From positions 124,001 through 188,000 of the forward strand of contig NZ_JAUHLI010000003.1 in NCBI RefSeq assembly GCF_036325985.1: a stretch of DNA of 64,000 bases, read 5' to 3'. The notes under the pieces were generated by a model. That model saw nothing but the letters and a program-made list of their open reading frames with translations. It was not told the origin of the DNA and did no database searches. The stretch comes from Alkalimonas cellulosilytica. Its GTDB lineage: Bacteria > Pseudomonadota > Gammaproteobacteria > Enterobacterales > Alteromonadaceae. Shown piece after piece: positions 1 through 7,668 of the stretch (its first letter is position 1; every line of letters starts with the position of its first letter). A program made the translations under genes and the position numbers.

Positions 1-1156
1 CAGCCAGGTTAAAACGGTTCTGGCGGGCTTTGGCAAAGACATCATCGTCATGGCCACCGTGGCTGTCATGATGCCCATGTCCGTGGTCGTGCCCATGGCT
101 GTGATCATGATCATCATGATCGTCATGCCCGTGTGCATGGTCATGGCCGGGGATGCCGTACTCGGAGTCGGTACGTCCTGCATGAAAACCAATCAAACCG
201 CGATTGCCAATGTAACTTAAACCAGCATTGATACTTGTGGTTTCTACCCAGCTGTTCTCGATTTCATCTTCATGCTCACCATCGCTGTTGGTAAAGTGCG
301 GCACCTTGTAATCATCGGCGTTGCGATGCAAACCATCCAGGTGCCAGGCGATTTGGTTACGGCTGCCATCATGGTTTAGAGCGACGGTTTTTTCATCGGA
401 TACAGTGTTGTAACGGGTTTCAACCACGGTATCGGCTTGTGGACGAAGCTGACGGGGAATACGGTTATCCACCACATTCACCACGCCACCAATGGCGCCA
501 CTGCCATACAACAAGGTGGCAGGGCCACGCAGTACTTCGATTTGCTCCGTGGTGAGGGCATCAGCCATGATGGCGTGGTCCGGACCAATCCGGGAGACAT
601 CGCCGGTATCCAGACCATTGTTCAGAATGCGCACGCGCGGGCCATCCAGGCCGCGGATCACCGGGCTTGAAGCGACAGGACCAAAGTAGTTGGCATGGAC
701 TCCCGGTTGTTTTTTCAAGGTTTCGCCAATGGTTGGCTCAGCACGACGGGATAGTTGCTCACCGGATAACACGGTGACCGGCGTGGCCATATCCAGATTG
801 TATTTATGAATGCCAGATGCCGATACTATCATTCGCTCAATCTGACCACCTGGCTGCAAAGTAATTGCCAGTGCACTGCCAGGGTCGGTGACTTGCAAGT
901 ATTGACCATCGAAGCCTGGCGCACTGATGTGCAGCTCGGCATTGGCAGGCGCATTTAACTGAAAGCGGCCATTGGCATCGGTGTAAATGTACTGCTGACG
1001 ACCGTGCACATGGATGCGGGCATTTTTGACCGGTTCCCCCTGAGCATTCAGCACAGTGCCACTGACTTGCTGGTTTGCCATAGCTTGGGAAGAAAATGAG
1101 CAGGCTATCATCATGGCCAGAGCAGAGGGTTTGAGGATCGACTTCGAATTGCGCAT
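1..1156 (-). CDS. TonB-dependent outer-membrane receptor, probable zinc receptor (ZnuD-like), 5' part only
   Basis: This is the first ~385 codons of an outer-membrane receptor that runs off the left edge. The start ATG is at 1156-1154, preceded by AAGGAAAA. A signal peptide (about residues 1-27, ending in AMA) is followed by a carboxypeptidase-regulatory-like beta domain (about 28-100, VSGTVLNAQGEPV...) and a plug domain (about 105-235, with VIRGLDGPRVRIL and EVLRGPATLLYGSGAIGG). The start of the barrel carries a loop with 15 histidines in about 33 codons (plus-strand 50-145). His-rich extracellular loops are typical of ZnuD-type zinc receptors. A Zur-like operator about 30 bp upstream supports zinc uptake under zinc limitation. 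The substrate is inferred; other metals cannot be excluded. Confidence 0.88.
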   Translation of the reverse strand, partial: MRNSKSILKPSALAMMIACSFSSQAMANQQVSGTVLNAQGEPVKNARIHVHGRQQYIYTDANGRFQLNAPANAELHISAPGFDGQYLQVTDPGSALAITLQPGGQIERMIVSASGIHKYNLDMATPVTVLSGEQLSRRAEPTIGETLKKQPGVHANYFGPVASSPVIRGLDGPRVRILNNGLDTGDVSRIGPDHAIMADALTTEQIEVLRGPATLLYGSGAIGGVVNVVDNRIPRQLRPQADTVVETRYNTVSDEKTVALNHDGSRNQIAWHLDGLHRNADDYKVPHFTNSDGEHEDEIENSWVETTSINAGLSYIGNRGLIGFHAGRTDSEYGIPGHDHAHGHDDHDDHDHSHGHDHGHGHHDSHGGHDDDVFAKARQNRFNLA

Positions 1157-1187
1157 CGGTTTTCCTTCTTTCAATCGATGTTATGTT

Positions 1188-1202
1188 TGTTATGTTATAA
1201 CA
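1188..1202 (-). promoter_or_regulatory. Zur box upstream of the TonB receptor
   Basis: The 15-mer TGTTATGTTATAACA matches the gammaproteobacterial Zur consensus TGTTATANTATAACA at every position except one (G for A at position 7). It lies 31 bp upstream of the receptor start, where a bound Zn-Zur repressor would block the promoter. The 242-bp interval up to the LysE-family gene holds no other recognisable gene. Confidence 0.72.
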
Positions 1203-1398
1203 TTTTACAGTTTTCTGGCTTCGCATCAAGCCTTAGGCCGTTTGGCTTTTGCTGAAATTGGACGAATGGCGTATTTTTCGCGTTCAGTCAAACTAGCTCC
1301 TTACATAGATAACCACGAAATACAGCGTAAGCATTTATTTGAATTGCGCTTTGCCAGCAGCGTACAATGCAGCTCACATAGACATAGGCGTGATAGTA

Positions 1399-2031
1399 AT
1401 GAGTTTTTGGTCTGAGTTTGCCTTGATTGCTGTGGTCCATTTTATGGCTGTAGCCAGCCCCGGGCCCGATTTTGCCATAGTGCTTCGTTATGCGGTTCGT
1501 TTCGGTAAGCAAGCAGCCTTAGCCGCAAGCTTCGGGATAGGGCTTGGTATTTTACTGCATGTCACCTATTCATTGGTTGGCATCGGTTTATTGATCCAAA
1601 CCACGCCCTGGCTGTATATGGCATTTAGTGTATTGGCAGCTTTTTATCTGGGGTATCTTGGCCAGCAAGCCATTCGGGCGAAGCCTCCGGCCGTGAGCGA
1701 CGCCGTAGCGAAAGAGCAGGTCTCAGAGCAGTTAAGCACCAGGAAGGCGTTGCTTACAGGTTTTATTACCAATGGCTTAAATCCCAAAGCAACGCTTTTT
1801 TTCTTGTCGCTGTTTGCTGTGGTGATATCCGCAGATACGCCATTAAGTATTAAATTGTTCTACGGTGGTTATATGGCCGTTGCTACCGCTTTGTGGTTTT
1901 GTTTGCTATCTTTTTTGTTAACACAAGCAAAGGTTCGGGGTTTTTTGCTGTTAAAAGGCTATTGGTTTGATCGGGCGATGGGTATTGCTTTGTTGGCACT
2001 TGCTTTGCATCTGATTTGGAGCCTGATTTAA
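1399..2031 (+). CDS. LysE/RhtB-family amino-acid exporter
   Basis: Predicted inner-membrane exporter of 210 residues, the usual size for the LysE/RhtB family, which exports amino acids such as lysine, threonine, homoserine lactone or leucine. It has about six hydrophobic segments, and the family signature is near the N terminus (VASPGPDFAIVLRYAVRFG, about residues 18-36). The reading frame is open further upstream, but ATG 1399 is chosen because the protein then begins directly with MSFWSEFALIAVV, the normal family N terminus. The substrate cannot be told from sequence. It is a single gene, followed closely by yaeQ on the same strand. Confidence 0.85.
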   Translation: MSFWSEFALIAVVHFMAVASPGPDFAIVLRYAVRFGKQAALAASFGIGLGILLHVTYSLVGIGLLIQTTPWLYMAFSVLAAFYLGYLGQQAIRAKPPAVSDAVAKEQVSEQLSTRKALLTGFITNGLNPKATLFFLSLFAVVISADTPLSIKLFYGGYMAVATALWFCLLSFLLTQAKVRGFLLLKGYWFDRAMGIALLALALHLIWSLI

Positions 2032-2095
2032 ATGGTTGCATCGGTTGAATGACAACCTAGATAAGGCCGCAGAATTCTGCGGGAAGGAAAATACG

Positions 2096-2620
2096 ATGTT
2101 GATGAATGCCAAGGTCATCAAACTGGATTTGAATTACAGCTGCGCTGAGCATCATCACTTTGCGCAGCAGCGTCACTATTTGGCGCCCTATCCGGAAGAG
2201 CCTGCCGAGCACTTTGCCCGACGGGTATTGGCCTGGTTGCATTTGTATGAAAGTAAGCCGGTGATGGCTGGTTTGCATCGGACAGGTAAAGATCCGGACG
2301 TGTTCATTCAGGATGAACAACAGCACTTTCAATTATGGGCCAGTGTTGAGTTATTAGAAGAGAAATATCTGCGCCGGGCTTGTCACCTGGCCGATCAGGT
2401 GGTGCTTTTTTTAAGCCCCGATGAGCAACGACAACTCACTTCCATGCCGTATTCTGCCAAGTCCAGTAGCTGTGTGTTTCAGCCTGAGCAGTTGCAGCAG
2501 TTATGCACCATGTTCCAATCCCATATGGAGCTCAGTGTTTGGCGCGAAGACGACACTATTTTGCTGACCGATGGCAAGCAACATCTTGAACTCACGGTTC
2601 AGTGTCAGCACCCACACTAA
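2096..2620 (+). CDS. yaeQ: YaeQ family protein
   Basis: Protein of 174 residues, close to the ~180 of E. coli YaeQ. The family-like pattern is visible: an N-terminal strand, then EHFARRVLAWLHLYE, a DPDVFIQDEQQHFQLWASVE stretch and an ILLTDGKQHLELTV C terminus. YaeQ has a PD-(D/E)XK nuclease-like fold and was reported to suppress loss of RfaH; its biochemical role is not established. Start 2096 is chosen for the GGAAGGAAA ribosome-binding site just upstream (2082-2090). The frame is open to 2036, but that would add 20 residues that look unlike the family. Confidence 0.8.
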   Translation: MLMNAKVIKLDLNYSCAEHHHFAQQRHYLAPYPEEPAEHFARRVLAWLHLYESKPVMAGLHRTGKDPDVFIQDEQQHFQLWASVELLEEKYLRRACHLADQVVLFLSPDEQRQLTSMPYSAKSSSCVFQPEQLQQLCTMFQSHMELSVWREDDTILLTDGKQHLELTVQCQHPH

Positions 2621-2654
2621 GTTGTGCTTTCTTTTCTCCCGCCCCAAAAGTGGC

Positions 2655-2660
2655 TATAAT
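2655..2660 (+). promoter_or_regulatory. possible -10 element for trhO
   Basis: A perfect TATAAT lies 60 bp before the trhO start. No good -35 sequence is visible 16-18 bp upstream (TTTTCT at best), so the promoter is only tentative. Confidence 0.35.
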
Positions 2661-2719
2661 GCCGGCCCTCGTTCAACTTGCGCTGGATTTGCGATCCAGA
2701 CTGGCAAAAAAGGTTGTTT

Positions 2720-3637
2720 ATGTACGTAGTAGCGGCACTGTATAAATTTGTTCATTTAGCTGATTATCAGCAACTCAGAGACAAAGTCTATCAATTGCTG
2801 GTAGAAAATCAGGTCAAAGGCACTTTGTTGCTGGCCGAAGAGGGCATCAACGGTACCATTTGTGGCTCCAGAGCCGGTATTGATGCCGTTCGCGCCTGGC
2901 TTGCCGCTGAAGGGCGCTTTGATGGCTTAAGTTACAAAGAGTCCACTGCCGATGAACCCGCGTTTTACCGCACCAAAGTGAAGCTTAAAAAAGAAATTGT
3001 TACCATGGGGGTCCCGAGTGTCGATCCAAAGCATATTGTCGGAACTTATGTCAAAGGCGACGATTGGAATCAGTTGATCAGTGATCCTGATACCATAGTG
3101 GTTGATACCCGCAATGATTACGAGGTGGCGATTGGTACCTTTAAAAATGCGGTGAACCCTAACACCACCTCGTTTCGCGAGTTTCCTGAGTGGGCGGCGA
3201 CCAACCTAAACCCGGCTAAACACAAGAAAGTCGCCATGTTTTGTACCGGCGGCATCCGCTGCGAAAAGTCCACCGCTTATTTAAAAGAACAGGGTTTTGA
3301 AGAGGTCTATCATCTGGATGGCGGCATTCTGAAGTATCTGGAAGAAGTGCCGGCTGAGCAAAGTCTGTGGCAAGGCGAGTGCTTTGTATTCGATCAACGT
3401 GTTGCTGTAAAACATGGCCTGGAGCAGGGCAGTTACGATCAGTGCTATGCCTGCCGTATGCCACTGTCGCAGCAAGATATGCAGTCGGAGCATTACATTA
3501 AAGGGTTAAGTTGCCCGCATTGCCATGATAAAACCACGGCAGAACAAAAAGCAGCTTTTGCTGAGCGACAAAAACAGGTCCAGCTGGCAAAACAACGGGG
3601 TGAAAAACATATCCGTGATGGTAAACTTGAGCCATAA
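2720..3637 (+). CDS. trhO: tRNA uridine(34) hydroxylase, rhodanese-domain protein
   Basis: Enzyme that makes 5-hydroxyuridine at wobble position 34 of tRNA, the first oxygen-dependent route to cmo5U/mcmo5U (family formerly YceA). The 305-residue product has the N-terminal acylphosphatase-like domain (LLLAEEGINGTICG, about 38-51), a rhodanese domain with the active-site loop CTGGIRCEKS, and a C-terminal Cys cluster (CYACRMPLS and CPHCHDK) that probably binds metal. Start ATG 2720 gives the normal MYVVAALYKF N terminus; the frame is open upstream to 2678. It is followed by a strong terminator. Confidence 0.93.
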   Translation: MYVVAALYKFVHLADYQQLRDKVYQLLVENQVKGTLLLAEEGINGTICGSRAGIDAVRAWLAAEGRFDGLSYKESTADEPAFYRTKVKLKKEIVTMGVPSVDPKHIVGTYVKGDDWNQLISDPDTIVVDTRNDYEVAIGTFKNAVNPNTTSFREFPEWAATNLNPAKHKKVAMFCTGGIRCEKSTAYLKEQGFEEVYHLDGGILKYLEEVPAEQSLWQGECFVFDQRVAVKHGLEQGSYDQCYACRMPLSQQDMQSEHYIKGLSCPHCHDKTTAEQKAAFAERQKQVQLAKQRGEKHIRDGKLEP

Positions 3638-3658
3638 TGCAACTGTCTTTATTTTGTC

Positions 3659-3685
3659 ATAAAAGCCAGCTTTGCTGGCTTTTAT
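3659..3685 (+). terminator. terminator after trhO
   Basis: Perfect 12-bp inverted repeat (ATAAAAGCCAGC / GCTGGCTTTTAT) with a TTT loop, GC-rich at the tip and ending in a T-rich arm. It should work in both directions. Confidence 0.85.
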
Positions 3686-3700
3686 TGTTCTGAGGGTTCT

Positions 3701-5482
3701 ATGCGACATACCACTTTGCTTGGATGCACCTTGTTATTTGCCCTGACTGGCTGCAGCCAGAGCACGCTTCATCATGAACAAGAAAGTACCGATTTAACCC
3801 TGGCCATAGCTCATATCAACGATCATCACTCCAACCTGGCTGCTAAGCAGCAAATTTCACTGCGTATCGCCGGTGAGTTTACCGATGTTGAGGTCGGTGG
3901 CTTTCCGCGGGTAGCCACTAAAATGGCTCGTTTGCAGCAACGCCATCCTGATTTATTAAAACTGCATGCCGGTGATGCTATTACCGGTGATCTGTATTAC
4001 AGCTTGTTTCAGGGCGATGCAGATGCGCACCTGATGCGTGAAATTTGCTTTGATGCCTTCACCATTGGCAATCACGAGTTTGATGATGGCGATGCACATC
4101 TGGCTGGCTTTATCCGCAATCTACAGGATGAGCAGTGCCAGATACCGGTATTATCTGCCAATGTACGCCCTGAGGTGGGCACCCCCTTGGCTCCCAATCA
4201 TGACTGGGAGCTGTTCCAGCCGTATGTGATCCATGATATTGCCGGTCATCAGGTTGCCATTATTGGCCTGACTATCGCGCAGAAAACCCGGCAATCGTCG
4301 CAGCCACTGCCAAGTACGCATTTTTTGGATGAATTGGAAACCGCCCGTTATTACATCGATAAACTGCAGCAACAAGGCATTGGTAAAATCGTGCTGTTAA
4401 CGCACTATGGCTATGTCAATGACATCCTGCTGGCGCAGCGTTTACCTGGAGTGGATGTGATTGTCGGTGGCGACTCACACAGCCTGCTGGGTGACTTTGC
4501 TCAGGTAGGTTTGACAGCGGATGGCGATTACCCAACCATGGTCACCAACCTGGACGGTGATCCAGTGTGTATTGTGCAAGGCAAAGATTACGCTCAAGTG
4601 GTTGGTGAGTTAGTGGTGCACTTTCGTGGTGATATAGTCGAGCGCTGCGAGGGCCGGCCCCATCTGTTGGTTGGTGATAACTTTAACCGAAACGGCGAAC
4701 TGTTAACAGGCACTGAGCGTGCTGAAGTGCTCCATTACATCACTACGTCCGATGTGCTGAGTCTGGTTGAACCTGAGCCAAAGCTACAACAACTGCTGGA
4801 GGACTACAGCACCCGCATTGATGAGTTGTCCGCCCAGCGTATTGCCTATATACCCGAGCGTTTGTGTCGGATGGACCCGGGCGAGGTTCGTGAAGAAAGC
4901 TGCGGCGATGCCAGCCAATCCGATTTGCATTATGTAGTCAGCAAGGCATTCCTCAATCAGAGTCGTCATGCCGATATAGCACTGCAAAACGCCGGTGGCG
5001 TTCGCACGGACTTACCCGCTGGCGAGTTGAGTATTGCTCAGGTCTATCAGTTACTGCCTTTTTCCAATACCTTGATCCATCTGCAAATGCATGGCCATGA
5101 AATCAGGCAAGTGCTGGAAGATGCCATTGAGTACTCCATTACACCGGGCGCTTCGACTGGGGGCTATCCACATGGAGCAGGGATCCGTTTCACGGTCGAT
5201 ATGACCAAGCCAGTGAACCAACGGGTTAGTGCGCTGGAAGTGCAGCGTAATGGAAGCTGGCAACCTCTGCTGATGGATGAAAGCTATATCGTGGTGACCA
5301 ACAGCTTTATTGCCTCAGGTCAGGATGGCTGGACCACTTTTGGCAAGGTGATGGCATCGGAGCGGTATCAGGATACTTACATCAATTATGCCCAGGCTTT
5401 TATTGATTTTGCTCGTGAGCAGCAGGTACTGATCCGACCGGATCCCAGTCTGCATAGCACTCAGCGGATCATTCTGCCTTAA
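3701..5482 (+). CDS. lipoprotein 5'-nucleotidase / NAD nucleotidase (NadN/UshA family)
   Basis: Exported metallophosphoesterase of 593 residues. The N terminus is a lipoprotein signal with lipobox LTGC (Cys18), so the protein should be membrane-anchored and face the periplasm. Metallophosphatase motifs are present (HINDHHSNL, GDAITGDLYY, GNHEFDDGD, GGDSHSLLGD). The C-terminal 5'-nucleotidase domain has NAGGVRTDLPAGEL and LLPFSNTL, and a substrate-pocket-like GGYPHGAGIRF. The DHHS motif and overall pattern resemble Haemophilus NadN, which degrades NAD to adenosine and nicotinamide riboside for uptake, more than they resemble UshA. NAD as substrate is inference. Monocistronic between two hairpins. 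Confidence 0.86.
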   Translation: MRHTTLLGCTLLFALTGCSQSTLHHEQESTDLTLAIAHINDHHSNLAAKQQISLRIAGEFTDVEVGGFPRVATKMARLQQRHPDLLKLHAGDAITGDLYYSLFQGDADAHLMREICFDAFTIGNHEFDDGDAHLAGFIRNLQDEQCQIPVLSANVRPEVGTPLAPNHDWELFQPYVIHDIAGHQVAIIGLTIAQKTRQSSQPLPSTHFLDELETARYYIDKLQQQGIGKIVLLTHYGYVNDILLAQRLPGVDVIVGGDSHSLLGDFAQVGLTADGDYPTMVTNLDGDPVCIVQGKDYAQVVGELVVHFRGDIVERCEGRPHLLVGDNFNRNGELLTGTERAEVLHYITTSDVLSLVEPEPKLQQLLEDYSTRIDELSAQRIAYIPERLCRMDPGEVREESCGDASQSDLHYVVSKAFLNQSRHADIALQNAGGVRTDLPAGELSIAQVYQLLPFSNTLIHLQMHGHEIRQVLEDAIEYSITPGASTGGYPHGAGIRFTVDMTKPVNQRVSALEVQRNGSWQPLLMDESYIVVTNSFIASGQDGWTTFGKVMASERYQDTYINYAQAFIDFAREQQVLIRPDPSLHSTQRIILP

Positions 5483-5491
5483 GCGACTACG

Positions 5492-5530
5492 GCATGATGA
5501 GTCATTTGATCGCTTATCATGCTATTTTTT
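5492..5530 (+). terminator. probable terminator after the NAD nucleotidase gene
   Basis: A GCATGAT / ATCATGC stem (5492-5498 with 5516-5522) is followed by a T-rich run (TATTTTTTA). The 17-nt loop is large, so the efficiency is uncertain. Confidence 0.5.
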
Positions 5531-5615
5531 AGAATAAAACCTGTTTATTTTTGCGCTATTTATCTATTTTTCCGTAGGCTAAGCTTATTCCGAGCTTTTA
5601 ATCACGGAGAATTTT

Positions 5616-6200
5616 ATGAAAGTTGCCTTATTTAGTTCAGCAATTCTGCTTGGTGCCGCTACCAGTTTCCTGTCAACTACCAGCCAGGCCGCTGATTATC
5701 AAATCGATACTGAAGGAGCTCATGCTTTTATTCAGTTTCGGGTGAATCACCTGGGGTACAGCTGGTTGTATGGTCGATTTAATCAATTTGAAGGCAGCTT
5801 CCATTACGATGCCAACGATCTTAGCAGTGCCCATATCGCTCTGACGATTGATACCAACAGTATTGATAGTAACCATCAGGAACGTGATCAACATCTGCGT
5901 AGTGCTGATTTTTTAAATGTCGAAGCGCACCCGCAAGCGCATTTTCGTAGCCAACAGATTAAAGCGACTGAGAATGGCAGGCTGGCTGTCCATGGTGAAT
6001 TAACGTTGAATGGCATCACCAAAGCCGTGGTGATTGATGCAGAGAAAATGGGTGAGGGCACTGATCCCTGGGGCGGTTACCGCGCTGGCTTTGCTGGTAC
6101 CACTAAGTTTGCTTTAAAAGATTTTGGCATTAACTACGATTTGGGACCGGCCGCAACCCATGTCTACCTGGATTTGACAGTAGAAGGGATCCGGCAATAA
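5616..6200 (+). CDS. secreted YceI-family protein
   Basis: Periplasmic lipocalin-like protein of 194 residues with a clear signal peptide (about 1-25, cleavage after SQA). The YceI pattern follows: YQIDTEGAHAFIQFRVNHLG, FEGSFHYD, LTIDTNSIDSNHQERDQHLRS, and a C-terminal FGINYDLGPA. Family members bind polyisoprenoid or amphiphilic ligands, and some respond to alkaline or osmotic stress. The ligand here is unknown. The start has a good GGAG site about 7 nt upstream. It ends 7 bp from the convergent ferredoxin gene. Confidence 0.9.
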   Translation: MKVALFSSAILLGAATSFLSTTSQAADYQIDTEGAHAFIQFRVNHLGYSWLYGRFNQFEGSFHYDANDLSSAHIALTIDTNSIDSNHQERDQHLRSADFLNVEAHPQAHFRSQQIKATENGRLAVHGELTLNGITKAVVIDAEKMGEGTDPWGGYRAGFAGTTKFALKDFGINYDLGPAATHVYLDLTVEGIRQ

Positions 6201-6207
6201 AGCGATT

Positions 6208-6462
6208 TTAATCGGGTAGCTCGATAGCAATATCGCTGGTGGGTACACTGCAACAAGGCAAGAACTCACCAGGTCGGACAAAGGCAAGCGGCTCTTGCAG
6301 GTAGCGGATTTCGCCGCTGACCAAACGGCAGCGGCAGGCCCCGCAGTAGCCTTGCCGGCACTGGTAATGTACATCGAACTTTGCTTGCTCCAGGGCAGTC
6401 AGCAGATTGCCCTGGTTGTTGTACTCAAGAAGTGTGGTTGAGTTTACCTGCACTTTAGGCAT
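6208..6462 (-). CDS. yfaE: 2Fe-2S ferredoxin, diferric-tyrosyl radical cofactor maintenance protein
   Basis: Plant-type [2Fe-2S] ferredoxin of 84 residues. The cluster-binding CRQGYCGACRCRL loop is present, with a fourth cysteine in EFLPCCSVP. In E. coli YfaE feeds electrons to NrdB to rebuild the diferric-tyrosyl radical. It sits 11 bp downstream of nrdB on the same strand, as in enterobacteria, so the same role is very likely. Confidence 0.92.
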   Translation of the reverse strand: MPKVQVNSTTLLEYNNQGNLLTALEQAKFDVHYQCRQGYCGACRCRLVSGEIRYLQEPLAFVRPGEFLPCCSVPTSDIAIELPD

Positions 6463-6473
6463 GAAAGATCACA

Positions 6474-7604
6474 TCAGAGATCGAAATCACCAAAGTCACC
6501 CGAGTCGACCTGATTATCAATCTGACCAACCAGGTAAGAGCTGATCTCAGCTTCCTGTGGCGCAACCTGCACGTTATCGGATACCAGCCAGGCATTGATC
6601 CAGGGGATAGGGTTCTGATTGGTGCTGTAAATCGGTTTCAAGCCAATGGCCTGCATACGGTTGTTGGTGATGTACTCGACATACTGACACAAAATATCTT
6701 TGTTCAGCCCGATCATGGAACCATCTTTGAACAAATAAGCGGCCCAGGCTTTTTCCTGTTCGGCTGCTTTTTTGAAAATAGCGATGGCATCCTGTTCACA
6801 CTCTTTAGCGATCTGGCCCATTTCCGGGTCGTCTTCACCGGCAGCAATGATATTGAGCATATGCTGAGTGCCGGTCAAATGCAGGGCTTCATCGCGGGCA
6901 ATCAGTTTGATGATTTTGGCATTGCCTTCCATCAGTTCGCGTTCGGCAAAGGCAAAGCTGCAGGCAAAGCTGACATAGAAGCGAATGGCTTCCAGCACGT
7001 TGACCGACATCAGGCAAAGGTAGAGCTTCTTTTTTAAGTCGCGCAGGCTAACACTTTTGCTGACGCCATTGACGCTATGTGTTCCGTTGCCGCAGAGATT
7101 GTACAGGTTAAAGGACTCAATCAGGTCATCGTAGTAACGCGTAACATCTTCCGCCCGCTCCATAATGTTTTGGTTGAGCATAATGTCATCAAACACCTTG
7201 TGCGGCTCGGACGAAATGTTGCGCACAATGTGGGTGTAACTGCGGCTGTGAATGGTTTCACTAAAGGCCCAGGTTTCAATCCAGGTTTCCAGCTCCGGCA
7301 AAGACACCAGCGGCAGCAGCGCCACGTTCGGTGAGCGACCTTGCACTGAGTCCAGCAAGGTCTGGTACTTTAAATTGCTTAAGAAAATATGCTTTTCATG
7401 CTCTGGCAGATTTTGAAAGTCGATGCGGTCTTTGCTGACATCGACTTCCTCCGGGCGCCAGAAGAAAGACAATTGCTTTTCAATCAGCTTTTCAAAGATT
7501 GGGTACTTTTGCTGATCGTAGCGGGAAACATTGACCGGATTGCCGAAGAACATCGGCTCTTTCATTTGATCATTAATCTCGCGATTAAAGGTGGTGTACG
7601 CCAT
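6474..7604 (-). CDS. nrdB: ribonucleoside-diphosphate reductase 1, beta subunit
   Basis: Class Ia ribonucleotide reductase small subunit, 376 residues, which houses the diferric-tyrosyl radical. Visible ligands are Asp85 (LLDSVQGR), Glu116 and His119 in ETIHSRSYTHI, and the RDEALHLTGTQH motif. Tyr123 in the same ETIHSRSYTHI motif is the radical tyrosine (Tyr122 in E. coli numbering). The C-terminal tail is acidic and hydrophobic (SGDFGDFDL), as needed to dock onto NrdA. It is transcribed after nrdA, past an intercistronic terminator, with GGAAG as ribosome-binding site. Confidence 0.97.
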   Translation of the reverse strand: MAYTTFNREINDQMKEPMFFGNPVNVSRYDQQKYPIFEKLIEKQLSFFWRPEEVDVSKDRIDFQNLPEHEKHIFLSNLKYQTLLDSVQGRSPNVALLPLVSLPELETWIETWAFSETIHSRSYTHIVRNISSEPHKVFDDIMLNQNIMERAEDVTRYYDDLIESFNLYNLCGNGTHSVNGVSKSVSLRDLKKKLYLCLMSVNVLEAIRFYVSFACSFAFAERELMEGNAKIIKLIARDEALHLTGTQHMLNIIAAGEDDPEMGQIAKECEQDAIAIFKKAAEQEKAWAAYLFKDGSMIGLNKDILCQYVEYITNNRMQAIGLKPIYSTNQNPIPWINAWLVSDNVQVAPQEAEISSYLVGQIDNQVDSGDFGDFDL

Positions 7605-7641
7605 GGCGTGATTCTCTTCCTAAGTCCAATAACCGAAAAAA

Positions 7642-7660
7642 GCGGGCTTGCTAAGCCCGC
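7642..7660 (-). terminator. intercistronic terminator between nrdA and nrdB
   Basis: Read on the minus strand, an 8-bp perfect stem (GCGGGCTT / AAGCCCGC, 3-nt loop) is directly followed by TTTTTT. It lies 8 bp after the nrdA stop and 37 bp before the nrdB start. It may act as an attenuator or as a 3'-end stabiliser that sets the nrdA:nrdB ratio. Confidence 0.8.
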
Positions 7661-7668
7661 GGTACAGA

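Noticed and set aside
837..1229. 130-codon minus-strand open frame over the receptor start
   Set aside because: It is a shifted-frame shadow of the TonB receptor; the frame from ATG 1156 gives signal peptide, plug and barrel motifs.
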